In this document: piece by piece, positions 24,517 through 32,998 of the stretch | Layout: every line of letters begins with the position of its first letter | Numbering within the stretch: position 1 is the first letter of the stretch | From: Chryseobacterium fluminis | GTDB taxonomy: Bacteria > Bacteroidota > Bacteroidia > Flavobacteriales > Weeksellaceae | DNA length: 64,000 nt | Direction of reading: 5' to 3' | Assembly (NCBI RefSeq): GCF_026314945.1 | Contig: NZ_CP111121.1 | Coordinates: forward strand, 620,001 to 684,000 | Notes under the pieces: model-generated | The model's input: the letters and a program-made list of their open reading frames with translations, nothing else | The model's database searches: none | Told to the model about the DNA's origin: nothing | Made by a program: the position numbers and the translations under genes

Positions 24517-24959
24517 TATCTTTTATAAAAAATATAATCCGTTACTACAGGCTCAATGCCATTTTGCCTTAGCAGAGAATTGATCTGCCCTCTGTGGTAG
24601 GTCGAGTGATTGACCGCCTGAAAAAGCATTTCAAAGATACTGTTTTCGAATGCTGTTCCTTTTGAATTATGATATTCTCTCCTTTGATCAGGATCATAAT
24701 TTTCAATAATCTGAATGCTGTTCTTAAAGTTCTGCTGATTAATTTCTTCCAAACTATCAAAAGGATTAATCTGCCAGACTTCAAATGTTTTTTCACCGAG
24801 AATCCTTGCATTCCAGATCTGCTGGGCATTAAGGATATGGTTGATTAAGCGTACGGTCTTTTCATCAGCTTTGGGAAGATTGTCAGAGATAATTCTGATC
24901 ATTTCATTGTTAAAATGAAAAGTATATTCAAATAAATCAATTAATTTTTCTCTCATCAT
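24516..24959 (-). CDS. DinB-like four-helix metal-binding protein
   Basis: A 147-residue protein of the DinB/YfiT superfamily: four-helix bundle, metal-dependent, often thiol-transferase-like but mostly uncharacterised. The key signature is QAVNHSTYHRGQINSLLRQNG near the C-terminus, giving two of the three metal His ligands. The third is expected in the first helical pair (INHILNAQQIW). The start overlaps the end of the mutase subunit gene by 4 bases (ATGA), showing translational coupling. The biological role is not inferable. The DinB name refers to DNA-damage induction in Bacillus, not shown here. Confidence 0.82.
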   Translation of the reverse strand: MMREKLIDLFEYTFHFNNEMIRIISDNLPKADEKTVRLINHILNAQQIWNARILGEKTFEVWQINPFDSLEEINQQNFKNSIQIIENYDPDQRREYHNSKGTAFENSIFEMLFQAVNHSTYHRGQINSLLRQNGIEPVVTDYIFYKR

Positions 24960-26119
24960 TCATACATTTCTGCCCAACGTACTGCTCTTATTTCTTTCTC
25001 GTCATAAAGATCTTCAACAGACTTTCTGACGTCCAGCTTAGGATATAAATTAACGCCAATCAGCTTTATCTTTCCTTCTTCTACCCACTTTTGCTCTTCT
25101 ATTGCATGATCATAGATCTTTTTCTGTATGATTCCCTTCTTTAAAAGTTCAAGATAGCCACCATCCGCCTCAATTTCCACGAACAATGCCCAGGCCTTTT
25201 CTGCAATCTGCTGCGTAATATCTTCTACATAATAACTTCCATTCGCCGCGTCTTCAAAAACGTTGATGATACTTTCATACGCCAGAACGATCTGCTGTTT
25301 AAAAGATATTTCCTCAGAATTATCCGTACTTCTGTCTACCAGATAATTATTGCTGAAAACGGCATCCGCACCGCCGATCATTGCTGAAGCAAGCTCCAGT
25401 GTGGAACGGATCAGATTATTTTCAATATCTGAAACCGCTTTATTCCTCAATGAAGTCTCTGCGAAAATATAAGGTATTTCATCTAAACCGTATTCTTTTG
25501 AGAATTGGTTGAAAACAATCTTAAAGGCTCTCAATTTCGCCATTTCAAAGAAGTAATTCCCTCCCACTGCCAGTCTGAAAACGAGTTTACTGATGATCTC
25601 AGGTCCGTATAATTCAACCAGTTCTTTGGTTTGGGCAAGAGCGAATCCTAACTGCTGGTCAATAGCTGCTCCTGCATTCTGGTGAAGCGCGATATCGATA
25701 CAGATATTTCTTTTAAACTGCTTTGCTAAGAGTTCTTTGACGAGCTGATCATCAATCAGTGCATTTTTTTCATCAAAGACATTGATGAGAGAAAAATACT
25801 GATCTTCCTCTGTGGGACTGATATGGCCAGCCAGATCTTTGTTGTTAACGAAAATAGTCTTCTGCTGAAGCCCCTCCACATTATGATCCAGAATAAATGC
25901 AAATACATCCTCTTCCAGACTCTCGTGATATCTGGCAACCAGATGTGTGTTTTCCTCTATTTTCGGAAGGTTTACCAAAGGCTTTTTTACGGAATCATAA
26001 AAAGGCTTCACCTCAATTCCTTCCAAATTATCTTTTTTGAGAATGGAGTAAATATCTTCAGTTTTAAGTTGCTTTTTTACTAAATTTTCCCAGCCTGAGA
26101 AGGTATCTGTATTTGCCAT
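24956..26119 (-). CDS. Methylmalonyl-CoA mutase small (beta) subunit-like protein
   Basis: A 387-residue protein with the substrate-barrel region of methylmalonyl-CoA mutase but no C-terminal B12-binding domain, as in the non-catalytic small subunit of the heterodimer. Recognisable stretches are NICIDIALHQNAGAAIDQQL, LVFRLAVGGNYFFEMAKLRA, YIFAETSLRNKAVSD and NLIRSTLELASAMIGGADAV. Known: it pairs with a catalytic large subunit to interconvert succinyl-CoA and methylmalonyl-CoA. The large-subunit gene normally follows directly; here the next gene is the dinB-like one and no large subunit is in the window. About 120 residues shorter than the longest small subunits. Confidence 0.85.
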   Translation of the reverse strand: MANTDTFSGWENLVKKQLKTEDIYSILKKDNLEGIEVKPFYDSVKKPLVNLPKIEENTHLVARYHESLEEDVFAFILDHNVEGLQQKTIFVNNKDLAGHISPTEEDQYFSLINVFDEKNALIDDQLVKELLAKQFKRNICIDIALHQNAGAAIDQQLGFALAQTKELVELYGPEIISKLVFRLAVGGNYFFEMAKLRAFKIVFNQFSKEYGLDEIPYIFAETSLRNKAVSDIENNLIRSTLELASAMIGGADAVFSNNYLVDRSTDNSEEISFKQQIVLAYESIINVFEDAANGSYYVEDITQQIAEKAWALFVEIEADGGYLELLKKGIIQKKIYDHAIEEQKWVEEGKIKLIGVNLYPKLDVRKSVEDLYDEKEIRAVRWAEMYE

Positions 26120-26161
26120 TTAGGGTAGAGTTATGCGTTCAGGGTTATACGTGATGAGTGC

Positions 26162-26518
26162 TTATTTTTTTGCGACTTCTGTACTGTCGACCACCAGAAT
26201 GAAAATTTCTTCATTCGGTTTTTTCATAAAATAATTTTCCCGTGCGTATTTTTCTTTTTCAGATTTATTGTTCATCAGCTTCTTGTAGAAAGCATCATTT
26301 TTTTCGTATTCTGTTTTATAATACTCCAGCTGTTCTTCGTACTTGTTAATCTCACCGTTGAGTTCATTAATCACAAGAAAAGAAGTTTTATCAAAAAAAA
26401 TCATCCACACCAGAAACAGACAGATCGTCAGCACATATTTATTAAGTACATAATGCTTAATAAACCTCACTGTATCTGATGTGGGTTGTATGTCTTTTAT
26501 TAATTTTTTTTCAGCCAT
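26162..26518 (-). CDS. Septum formation initiator (FtsB/DivIC-like)
   Basis: A 118-residue bitopic membrane protein: short cytoplasmic N-terminus, one transmembrane helix (NKYVLTICLFLVWMIFF), then a periplasmic coiled coil (NELNGEINKYEEQLEYYKTE) and the typical end (YARENYFMKKPNEEIFI). This is the FtsB/DivIC architecture that links FtsL and FtsQ/DivIB in the divisome. It lies 11 bases after the uridine kinase gene and upstream of the mutase subunit gene, probably in one transcript. Family call strong. Confidence 0.9.
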   Translation of the reverse strand: MAEKKLIKDIQPTSDTVRFIKHYVLNKYVLTICLFLVWMIFFDKTSFLVINELNGEINKYEEQLEYYKTEYEKNDAFYKKLMNNKSEKEKYARENYFMKKPNEEIFILVVDSTEVAKK

Positions 26519-26529
26519 TACCGTATTTT

Positions 26530-27144
26530 TTAGTGCTTTCTCAACGAATTTTTAATTACAGTAGTCAGAAAATCGATCGCTACTGAATTTTGTTTCATGT
26601 TCGGAATAATCAGGTCTGCTTCATTTTTAGAAGGTTCGATAAATTCCTGGTGCATAGGTTTGAGTGTCGTCTGGTAGCGGTGTAATACCTCATTCAGATC
26701 TCTTCCTCTTTCCTGGGTATCTCTTCTGATTCTTCGGATCAGTCTTTCATCAGAATCTGCATGAACGAATACTTTCAGATCAAACTCTTTTAATAATTCT
26801 TTGTTGGTAAGCACCAGAATTCCTTCTACCACCAGTACATTTTTTGGTTCTACCGTGACATGATCGCCTGTTCTGGAATGGGTAACAAAGCTGTAAATCG
26901 GCTGCTCGATCGCTTCATTATTTTTCAGTGCTTTTACATGTTTTAACATGAGTTCAAAATCGATCGATTTTGGATGGTCATAATTTAAGGCTTCCCTTTC
27001 TGTAAGGGTCAGATTATGATTATCGTGATAATAATTATCCTGAGAAAGGATATTCATTCCTTCGATATCCAGCTGTTGAAGTATTTTGTCAACAACTGTA
27101 GTTTTGCCGGATCCTGTACCTCCTGCAATTCCTATTACAAGCAT
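26530..27144 (-). CDS. udk: Uridine kinase
   Basis: Phosphorylates uridine and cytidine with ATP or GTP in pyrimidine salvage. The 204-residue protein starts with the Walker A loop GIAGGTGSGKTTVVDKI and continues with the family motif LSQDNYYHDNHNLTL. The substrate-side stretch YDHPKSIDFELMLKHV is followed by the lid RIRRDTQERGRDLNEVLHRY and the VEGILVLTNKEL region. It heads a probable operon with the DivIC-like and mutase subunit genes. A -7 box lies at 27172-27179. Confidence 0.95.
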   Translation of the reverse strand: MLVIGIAGGTGSGKTTVVDKILQQLDIEGMNILSQDNYYHDNHNLTLTEREALNYDHPKSIDFELMLKHVKALKNNEAIEQPIYSFVTHSRTGDHVTVEPKNVLVVEGILVLTNKELLKEFDLKVFVHADSDERLIRRIRRDTQERGRDLNEVLHRYQTTLKPMHQEFIEPSKNEADLIIPNMKQNSVAIDFLTTVIKNSLRKH

Positions 27145-27171
27145 TCTTATTGAGTTTCTTTATAGTTGGTA

Positions 27172-27179
27172 CAAATATA
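27172..27179 (-). promoter_or_regulatory. Bacteroidota -7 box for the uridine kinase operon
   Basis: Minus-strand TATATTTG, 27 bases before the ATG at 27144. No clear TTG at -33. Confidence 0.5.
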
Positions 27180-27371
27180 CTATTTTATTTAAAAGCGGGA
27201 AAAAGGAAGCACCAAGATGGAAGGTTTATTCTGAAAAATATAATCAGGCGAAGAAGTGGCGATAATTTTTAATGATACAGCGGATAAAATTATGGTATTA
27301 ATCAGTTTTGTACTCAGGACTGTTATATTTGACTATAATACTGCGTTGCAGATTCGAATGTGATGGGCTTA

Positions 27372-27574
27372 GGTAATAAGTACCGCACGAAAGGATTCGT
27401 GCGGCAGCGGTGATCTTTTTCTGATAAGGCTATTCTTTAATTTGTAGATTTTTCCAGATTATAGACCTAACTAACAGGACAGTAAAACTATTAGCCCAAG
27501 CATTTCTCCTCGCTACTGCACGAATCCTTTCCTCGCTACCGCACGAATCTTTTCGTGTGGTAGCCTGTATTACC
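27372..27574. repeat. Inverted pair of palindromic repeats (BIME/MITE-like), about 200 bp
   Basis: Two copies of one repeat lie in opposite orientation. The left copy (27372-27410) reads GGTAATAAGTACCGCACGAA and on through TTCGTGCGG; the right copy (about 27534-27574) is its imperfect reverse complement. Each copy is itself a hairpin: 27383-27391 with 27396-27404, and 27536-27547 with 27552-27563. A partial third copy (CTACTGCACGAATCC, about 27513-27527) sits beside the right one. The roughly 120-bp core between them is AT-rich with no gene. It occupies the 750-base gene-free gap between udk and clpS. Confidence 0.65.
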
Positions 27575-27684
27575 CATAGATTCTAAGACAACACTGTCTT
27601 CTAAAGTATCTTTTATCAGAATAATTTTTGCACTGCGGAATCTAAAATCACTGCTTGGAAATCCGAAACTCTGTTTAATAAGCT

Positions 27685-27711
27685 CTACCACACGAAGGAT
27701 TCGTGCGGTAG
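27685..27711. repeat. Third palindromic copy of the CCGCACGAA repeat
   Basis: CTACCACACGAA at 27685-27696 pairs with TTCGTGCGGTAG at 27700-27711 across a 3-base loop, followed by CGGTG as in the copy at 27.4 kb. Same family as 27372-27574 and the copy near 63.94 kb. Confidence 0.65.
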
Positions 27712-27874
27712 CGGTGTTTTAATGCTATCAGGAAGAAACTGATATTAAGGATTGTCCCTGCACAGGATCATAGAATATTTTAATTTAAAAGATGCTTTGT
27801 TCCCGCTTTGCGTATGATAACCGGGACAGTAACTTTCAGTCAGAGAAAAGTCCTGTAAGCGGTCCACAAAAAAA

Positions 27875-27892
27875 TCCGGCATTTCTGCCGGA
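27875..27892 (-). terminator. Terminator after clpS
   Basis: 7-bp stem TCCGGCA/TGCCGGA with loop TTTC, followed by seven T on the minus strand. It begins 4 bases past the clpS stop. Confidence 0.88.
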
Positions 27893-27896
27893 CTTT

Positions 27897-28199
27897 CTAT
27901 ACGATTTCGCTTGTTAATTCTCTTGAAATTAATCTTTCATGCATCGGCTTCAGGATATCCATAGAGCCTGTTTTTACGGTGCATTTGCCTTTATAATGAA
28001 CCAACATGGTGCATTGTTCGGCCTGTTCTGTTGTATGTTTGCAGATTTCTATCAGACAATCAATCACATAATCAAAAGTATGAATTTCGTCATTATGTAA
28101 AATCAATTTGTAGACATCATCCGTTTCATCCAAAACCAGTACTTCCTCTTCATACTGACGTTTTGGGTTTTCGTAATCTTTTATATTGTTATAAACCAT
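27897..28199 (-). CDS. clpS: ATP-dependent Clp protease adaptor ClpS
   Basis: Delivers N-degron substrates to ClpAP-type unfoldases. The 100-residue protein has a short flexible N-terminus (NIKDYENPKRQYEEEVL) and then the ClpS core: YKLILHNDEIHTFDYVIDCL includes the substrate-pocket NDE/H and the DYVI helix, and MLVHYKGKCTVKTG forms the following strand. It lies 12 bases after the CNNM/CorC-type gene stop and probably shares its transcript. A strong terminator follows directly. Confidence 0.93.
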   Translation of the reverse strand: MVYNNIKDYENPKRQYEEEVLVLDETDDVYKLILHNDEIHTFDYVIDCLIEICKHTTEQAEQCTMLVHYKGKCTVKTGSMDILKPMHERLISRELTSEIV

Positions 28200-28211
28200 T
28201 TTTAGTTAGTT

Positions 28212-29567
28212 TTAAACTTCCACGATATCAATCAGATCATTTAAATTGTTTGGCTGTTTATAAACCAATTCTACAATCTCAACACTCTTATTATTCATTT
28301 TCAGAATCTTGAAATGATAATTTTCAAGGTCAAACTCCTGGTTTTCCTCCGGAATATCTTCAAGCTCATGAAGAATGAAGCCTGCTAATGAGTTATACTC
28401 ACTTTCTTCCGAAAGGGGCAGTTTCTTCGGTAGAAATTCATTGATTTCGTCAAGAGGCTGCGTCGCCTGAACCCAATAAGTATCATCACCTATTTTGTCA
28501 ACTATTTTTTCTTCATCATCCTCTTCATCCTGAATTTCTCCCACCAGCTCCTCAAGAATGTCTTCAAGGGTAATGATACCTTCCGTACCTCCGAACTCAT
28601 CAATAACAATCGCAAGATGCTGCTTTTTCTGCTGGAAAATCTTCAGTAAGTCTGAGATCTTTTTGCTTCCCACTACAAAAAATGCATCCCGCATTAATTC
28701 CTTAAGATCATCGTGACTAAGCTCACCTTTCCGTTTAACGAATTCCCGGATGATTTCTTTCGTATACAGGATTCCTATCACATTATCAATGGAATTCACA
28801 TATACCGGAATACGGGAATAGCCGCTTTCCATGATTTTATTGATGATTTCATTAATATCTTCTTCAAAATCGATCGAAGTGATATTCTGGCGGGGAACCA
28901 TGATCTGTTTCGCGGAATGATCGGTAAAATCAAATGCATTTTTGATGATCTCATAATTCTCTTCTTCAATCTCTCCACTGTCAGCACTCTGTTTTACCAA
29001 AAGCTGTAGTTCTTCTGTAGAGTGAATCTCCTGTTCTGAGGCAGGATGAATTTTAACCAATCTCAAAAAGGTATTCGACATCAGGTTCATCAACCAGATA
29101 AATGGTTTGAAAACCGTATAAAAAACACGCAACGGAACAGCGGTTGCCATGGTTGTTGATTCCGATTTCCTGATGGCTATTGATTTAGGAATCAATTCTC
29201 CAAATACAATATGCATAACCGTAATCAGTACAAAACTGGTAACAACTGAGATCGTGGTGATCGTAGCCTGGGCCATCTCTACGTTCAGGGAATGAAAAAG
29301 ACTTTCCACAACATGATGAAGAGCGCTTTCCCCTACCCAACCTAAGGCAAGAGAGGCTAATGTAATTCCGAGCTGAGTGGCAGAAAGATATTCATCAAGA
29401 TGCTTGATGATATGCTCAGCCTGCTTAGCCATTGAGTTTCCTTCGGCTGCCTTTAGCTGGATTTGAGAGTAACGAACTTTAACAATTGAAAATTCTGCGG
29501 CTACGAAAAAGCCATTTAATAATACAAGTAATAAGGCTACCAAAAGCCTGACTATGTCCGAGTCCAT
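28212..29567 (-). CDS. CNNM/CorC-type hemolysin-family membrane protein
   Basis: A 451-residue inner-membrane protein. Residues 1-200 form the CNNM (DUF21) transmembrane domain with GITLASLALGWVGESA and the GELIPKSIAIRKSE motif. Two CBS modules follow (about 205-335; IMVPRQNITSIDFEE at the start and LAIVIDEFGGTEGIITLEDI near the end). A CorC/HlyC domain closes the protein (about 350-440). Known: relatives such as CorB/MpfA act in Mg2+ export, with CBS domains sensing ATP-Mg; the hemolysin name is historical. Co-transcribed with clpS. A -7 box lies at 29594-29601. Confidence 0.92.
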   Translation of the reverse strand: MDSDIVRLLVALLLVLLNGFFVAAEFSIVKVRYSQIQLKAAEGNSMAKQAEHIIKHLDEYLSATQLGITLASLALGWVGESALHHVVESLFHSLNVEMAQATITTISVVTSFVLITVMHIVFGELIPKSIAIRKSESTTMATAVPLRVFYTVFKPFIWLMNLMSNTFLRLVKIHPASEQEIHSTEELQLLVKQSADSGEIEEENYEIIKNAFDFTDHSAKQIMVPRQNITSIDFEEDINEIINKIMESGYSRIPVYVNSIDNVIGILYTKEIIREFVKRKGELSHDDLKELMRDAFFVVGSKKISDLLKIFQQKKQHLAIVIDEFGGTEGIITLEDILEELVGEIQDEEDDEEKIVDKIGDDTYWVQATQPLDEINEFLPKKLPLSEESEYNSLAGFILHELEDIPEENQEFDLENYHFKILKMNNKSVEIVELVYKQPNNLNDLIDIVEV

Positions 29568-29593
29568 TTAGAAATTATATAAATTTATTGGTA

Positions 29594-29601
29594 CAAAGAT
29601 A
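29594..29601 (-). promoter_or_regulatory. Bacteroidota -7 box for the CorC-type gene and clpS
   Basis: Minus-strand TATCTTTG, 26 bases before the ATG at 29567. The rest of the gap to 29880 shows no gene; a plus-strand TATATTTG at 29686-29693 precedes only a 13-codon open frame. Confidence 0.5.
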
Positions 29602-29886
29602 TATAAAATAAAAATAACCTGCGCCCATGCAAAGATAATTCCTCAATATTAGAAGTATGATAATGCCCGCTACAGCTGTTTAACCTATATTTGCGATGAA
29701 ATTTAATTTTTAATTAAATTTTAAATTCCTGATTTCATGAAAAAGGCTTTCATCATCAGATTTTGTCACTTCGGCTGAATTTTGATTAAACCGTACAGAA
29801 AAAATATTCTGACATGATAGACCATTTTACTGATGTGATCAATAAATTAATACGAAAATTTAAGTCTACGGCCATAAGCAACAAAA

Positions 29887-29909
29887 AAGCACCGATTAAA
29901 TCGATGCTT
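29887..29909 (-). terminator. Terminator of the ATP synthase operon
   Basis: Imperfect 10-11 bp stem around AAGCAcCGATT...AATCGATGCTT with one mismatch, followed by TTTTTTG on the minus strand. It lies about 20 bases past the atpG stop. Confidence 0.72.
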
Positions 29910-29930
29910 CAGTATTTTTAAAATAATTCT

Positions 29931-30800
29931 TTATGAATTTTTTAAAGCTTCTGCTCCTGAAACGATTTCCAGGATTTCGTTTGTAATAGCTGCCTGTCTT
30001 GCTTTGTTATAGAAAATGACAAGATCATTTTTAAGAGCCTGAGCATTATCCGTTGCTTTATGCATCGCAGTCATTCTAGCCCCGTGTTCTGATGCTACTG
30101 AATCTAAAACCGCTTTAAAAATCTGAGTTTTTATAGATTTCGGAATCAGATTATCTAAGATTTCGGCTCTGTTCGGTTCAAAAATATAATCAGTTTCTAC
30201 ATGAGATTCTGCATCATCAACGTCAGCCATGGTAATCGGAAGAACTTTCTCTGTCGTTACTTCCTGCGTAGCTGCATTCACAAATTTATTGTAAATAACA
30301 TACACTTCATCAAATTTACCTTCTTTAAAGCTGGTCATTACTGCGTCTGCAACATTAGCCACCCTATCAAAGTTCAGATTATCAAAAACAGCACTTTCGT
30401 TTGAGTATACTGTACGGGTCTTTCTTACTGCATCGTAAGCTTTTTTACCGATAGAAAGTACTTCAACCTCATATTGTGATTTATTCTGAAACTGTGCATT
30501 CAGCTCTTTAACAATAGAAGAGTTAAAGGCACCTGCCAAACCTCTGTTTGAAGTAACGGCAATAAAAAGTATTCTTTTAACCTCTCTTTTCTGAGCATAA
30601 ATAGAAACCTGGTCAGGATCTGAGCTGGAATTTACATTCTGGATGATCTCCTGTAGTTTTTCAGAATAAGGTCTTAACATCACGATTGCATCCTGTGCTT
30701 TTTTAAGTTTCGCTGCCGAAACCATCTTCATAGCACGTGTAATTTGCATCGTAGATGAAATTGAAGTAATTCTGCCTCGTATTTCTTTTAAGTTTGCCAT
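29931..30800 (-). CDS. atpG: ATP synthase F1 subunit gamma
   Basis: Central rotor shaft of F1. The 289-residue protein has the N-terminal coiled-coil helix (LKEIRGRITSISSTMQITRAMKMVSAAKL) and the matching C-terminal helix (EHGARMTAMHKATDNAQ and NKARQAAITNEILEI), the two halves of the shaft. The Rossmann-like middle domain begins LFIAVTSNRGLAGAFN. It is the last gene of the window's atp cluster, 76 bases after atpA, with a terminator following. The spacer upstream holds TTTAAGG repeats. Confidence 0.96.
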   Translation of the reverse strand: MANLKEIRGRITSISSTMQITRAMKMVSAAKLKKAQDAIVMLRPYSEKLQEIIQNVNSSSDPDQVSIYAQKREVKRILFIAVTSNRGLAGAFNSSIVKELNAQFQNKSQYEVEVLSIGKKAYDAVRKTRTVYSNESAVFDNLNFDRVANVADAVMTSFKEGKFDEVYVIYNKFVNAATQEVTTEKVLPITMADVDDAESHVETDYIFEPNRAEILDNLIPKSIKTQIFKAVLDSVASEHGARMTAMHKATDNAQALKNDLVIFYNKARQAAITNEILEIVSGAEALKNS

Positions 30801-30876
30801 TAATTTTGGTTCAAGGTTTAAGGTCTAAAGTTTAAGGTTTAAAACATTGAATTCTAAACCTTAAACATTGAATTTT
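30801..30876. repeat. TTTAAGG direct/inverted repeats between atpA and atpG
   Basis: The spacer contains several copies of a TTTAAGGT unit, including AAGTTTAAGGTTTAAAACATTG. An inverted partner lies to the right (TAAACCTTAAACATTG). ACATTGAATT occurs twice. The arrangement could form an intercistronic hairpin in the mRNA. Confidence 0.5.
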
Positions 30877-32454
30877 TTAGTTATATTTAGAAGCTAAATC
30901 ATTAGCAGCCTGCTTAAGAACACCTGTGATAGAATCATCGATTTTCCCGGCTTTAATAGCAGCCATGGTATCAGGATGCTTAGATCTTAAGAACTCGATA
31001 TATTCGATTTGGAATTCTTTTACTTTTCTGATAGGAACGTTTCTCAGTAAGTTTTCAGTTCCGGCGTAGATCATGGCTACCTGGCTGTCTACAGGAAGCG
31101 GAGAGTTTACCGGCTGCTTAAGGATCTCAACGTTTCTTTCTCCTTTGGAGATTACTGCCAAAGTAGAAGCATCAAGGTCAGAACCGAATTTAGCAAATGC
31201 TTCCAGTTCTTTATACTGCGCCTGATCCAATTTAAGTGTACCGGACACTTTTTTCATTGATTTGATCTGAGCGTTACCTCCTACCCTTGATACAGAGATC
31301 CCTACGTTGATCGCAGGACGTACCCCTGAGTTGAATAGATCAGACTCCAAGAAGATCTGTCCGTCTGTAATAGAGATTACGTTTGTAGGAATATAAGCTG
31401 AAACGTCACCTGCCTGCGTTTCAATGATCGGAAGTGCTGTTAATGAACCGCCTCCTTTCACAATTGGTCTTAAAGACTCAGGTAAATCATTCATCTGGCT
31501 TGCAATTTTATCATCAGCGATAACTTTTGCCGCTCTTTCCAATAATCTTGAGTGAAGATAGAAAACGTCTCCAGGATAAGCTTCACGGCCCGGTGGTCTT
31601 CTCAATAGCAGGGAAAGCTCACGGTAGGCAACCGCCTGTTTGGATAAATCATCATAAACGATCAAAGCCGGTCTTCCGGTGTCTCTGAAGAACTCACCGA
31701 TAGAGGCTCCTGCCATTGCAGAGTATACCTGCATCGGAACCGGGTCTGATGCGTTAGCAGCAACGATCACTGTATAGGCTAAAGCGCCTTTGTCAGAAAG
31801 TGTTTTAACGATTTGTGCTACCGTAGACGCTTTCTGTCCGATAGCTACATATATACAGTATACAGGATTACCTGCATCGAAAAATTCTCTTTGGTTGATA
31901 ATCGTATCGATCGCAACAGTCGTTTTACCGGTCTGTCTGTCACCGATGATTAGCTCTCTCTGACCTCTTCCTACAGGGATCATAGAGTCGATTGCAACGA
32001 TACCTGTCTGTAAAGGCTCAGTTACCGGCTGTCTGAAGATAACTCCAGGCGCTTTTCTTTCCAGTGGCATTTCGTATAAATCCCCAGTAATAGGACCTTT
32101 ACCATCGATAGGGTTACCAAGAGTATCCACTACTCTTCCTAACATTCCTTCTCCTACTTTGATAGAAGAGATTCTGTTTGTTCTTCTTACTGTATCTCCT
32201 TCTTTTACTAATTTACTTTCCCCTAACAAAGCAACCCCTACGTTGTCTTCTTCAAGGTTCAGTACAATACCTTCTACATCACTAGAAAATTTCACCAACT
32301 CTCCGTATTGTACGTTTTCTAACCCGTATACACGAGCAATACCATCACCGATGGTTAAAACTGTACCTACTTCCTCAACGTTTGATTGAGTATCGAAGTT
32401 GGCCAATTGCTGTTTTAAGATCGCAGATACTTCTGCCGGATTTATTTCTGCCAT
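30877..32454 (-). CDS. atpA: ATP synthase F1 subunit alpha
   Basis: Non-catalytic nucleotide-binding subunit of the F1 hexamer. The 525 residues include the N-terminal beta-barrel, the P-loop [15 protein letters not shown], and [27 protein letters not shown] with the alpha signature and arginine finger region. The [18 protein letters not shown] segment is also seen. The gene follows an unrelated secreted-protein gene that separates it from atpH. The beta and epsilon genes are absent from this cluster, as is usual in Flavobacteriia. Confidence 0.97.
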   Translation of the reverse strand: MAEINPAEVSAILKQQLANFDTQSNVEEVGTVLTIGDGIARVYGLENVQYGELVKFSSDVEGIVLNLEEDNVGVALLGESKLVKEGDTVRRTNRISSIKVGEGMLGRVVDTLGNPIDGKGPITGDLYEMPLERKAPGVIFRQPVTEPLQTGIVAIDSMIPVGRGQRELIIGDRQTGKTTVAIDTIINQREFFDAGNPVYCIYVAIGQKASTVAQIVKTLSDKGALAYTVIVAANASDPVPMQVYSAMAGASIGEFFRDTGRPALIVYDDLSKQAVAYRELSLLLRRPPGREAYPGDVFYLHSRLLERAAKVIADDKIASQMNDLPESLRPIVKGGGSLTALPIIETQAGDVSAYIPTNVISITDGQIFLESDLFNSGVRPAINVGISVSRVGGNAQIKSMKKVSGTLKLDQAQYKELEAFAKFGSDLDASTLAVISKGERNVEILKQPVNSPLPVDSQVAMIYAGTENLLRNVPIRKVKEFQIEYIEFLRSKHPDTMAAIKAGKIDDSITGVLKQAANDLASKYN

Positions 32455-32486
32455 TGTATGGTTGTTTTTTCTTTTTTAAAATAATA

Positions 32487-32981
32487 TTATTTTCCTATAC
32501 TAATATTAACACCGCTTGCGGGTCTTGTGTCCTGAATAATTACGGTCTGGGTAGCATTGTTCTGGTAATACCGCTTAGAAAACTGCTGGCCGTATTTTTC
32601 AACAAGCCTGTTCACTTTTTCCATATTAAAACTTCCGTCTTCATTGAATACTCCGGTTTTATAAAGGGCTTTAACGGTAGATTTATTGGTTTCAATTACT
32701 TCATATGATAAGTTTGTTCCCAAAAACTTTACCTCACACCATGATACTTCACCTTCTTTATTATATTTATCCCTCTTCGCAATATCATTGGTTTTATGAA
32801 GAATCACCGCGACTTCACTGTCTTTATACTGAATGTTGCATTCAGAATCAAACATTCCGCAACCGTCATACTTAGCCCATTCTTTACCGTCTATGGTAAT
32901 AATGCCCTTTTTCATTTTTATATCCTGTCCAAAAGCGAAACAAGAGACGACAAGCATTGAACTAAATAAAATTTTCTTCAT
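32487..32981 (-). CDS. Secreted protein of unknown function inside the ATP synthase operon
   Basis: A 164-residue product with a signal peptide (MKKILFSSMLVVSCFAFGQ). The mature part is basic with three cysteines (DGCGMFDSECNI and VSWCEV) and ends in DTRPASGVNISIGK. No family is recognised and no ATP synthase subunit has this form. The gene sits 17 bases below atpH and 32 above atpA, in the same direction and without an internal terminator, so it is transcribed as part of the operon. Location in the periplasm or outer membrane is inferred from the signal. Function unknown. Confidence 0.78.
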   Translation of the reverse strand: MKKILFSSMLVVSCFAFGQDIKMKKGIITIDGKEWAKYDGCGMFDSECNIQYKDSEVAVILHKTNDIAKRDKYNKEGEVSWCEVKFLGTNLSYEVIETNKSTVKALYKTGVFNEDGSFNMEKVNRLVEKYGQQFSKRYYQNNATQTVIIQDTRPASGVNISIGK

Positions 32982-32998
32982 AATACAAGAATGTATTT

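Noticed and set aside
27372..27711. CRISPR array
   Set aside because: Copies are palindromic, in mixed orientation and with unequal spacers; no cas genes nearby.
29686..29740. Promoter-like TATATTTG and a 13-codon ORF (MKKAFIIRFCHFG) on the plus strand
   Set aside because: No TTG element, no downstream gene, and the frame ends after 13 codons; chance or a very decayed gene.
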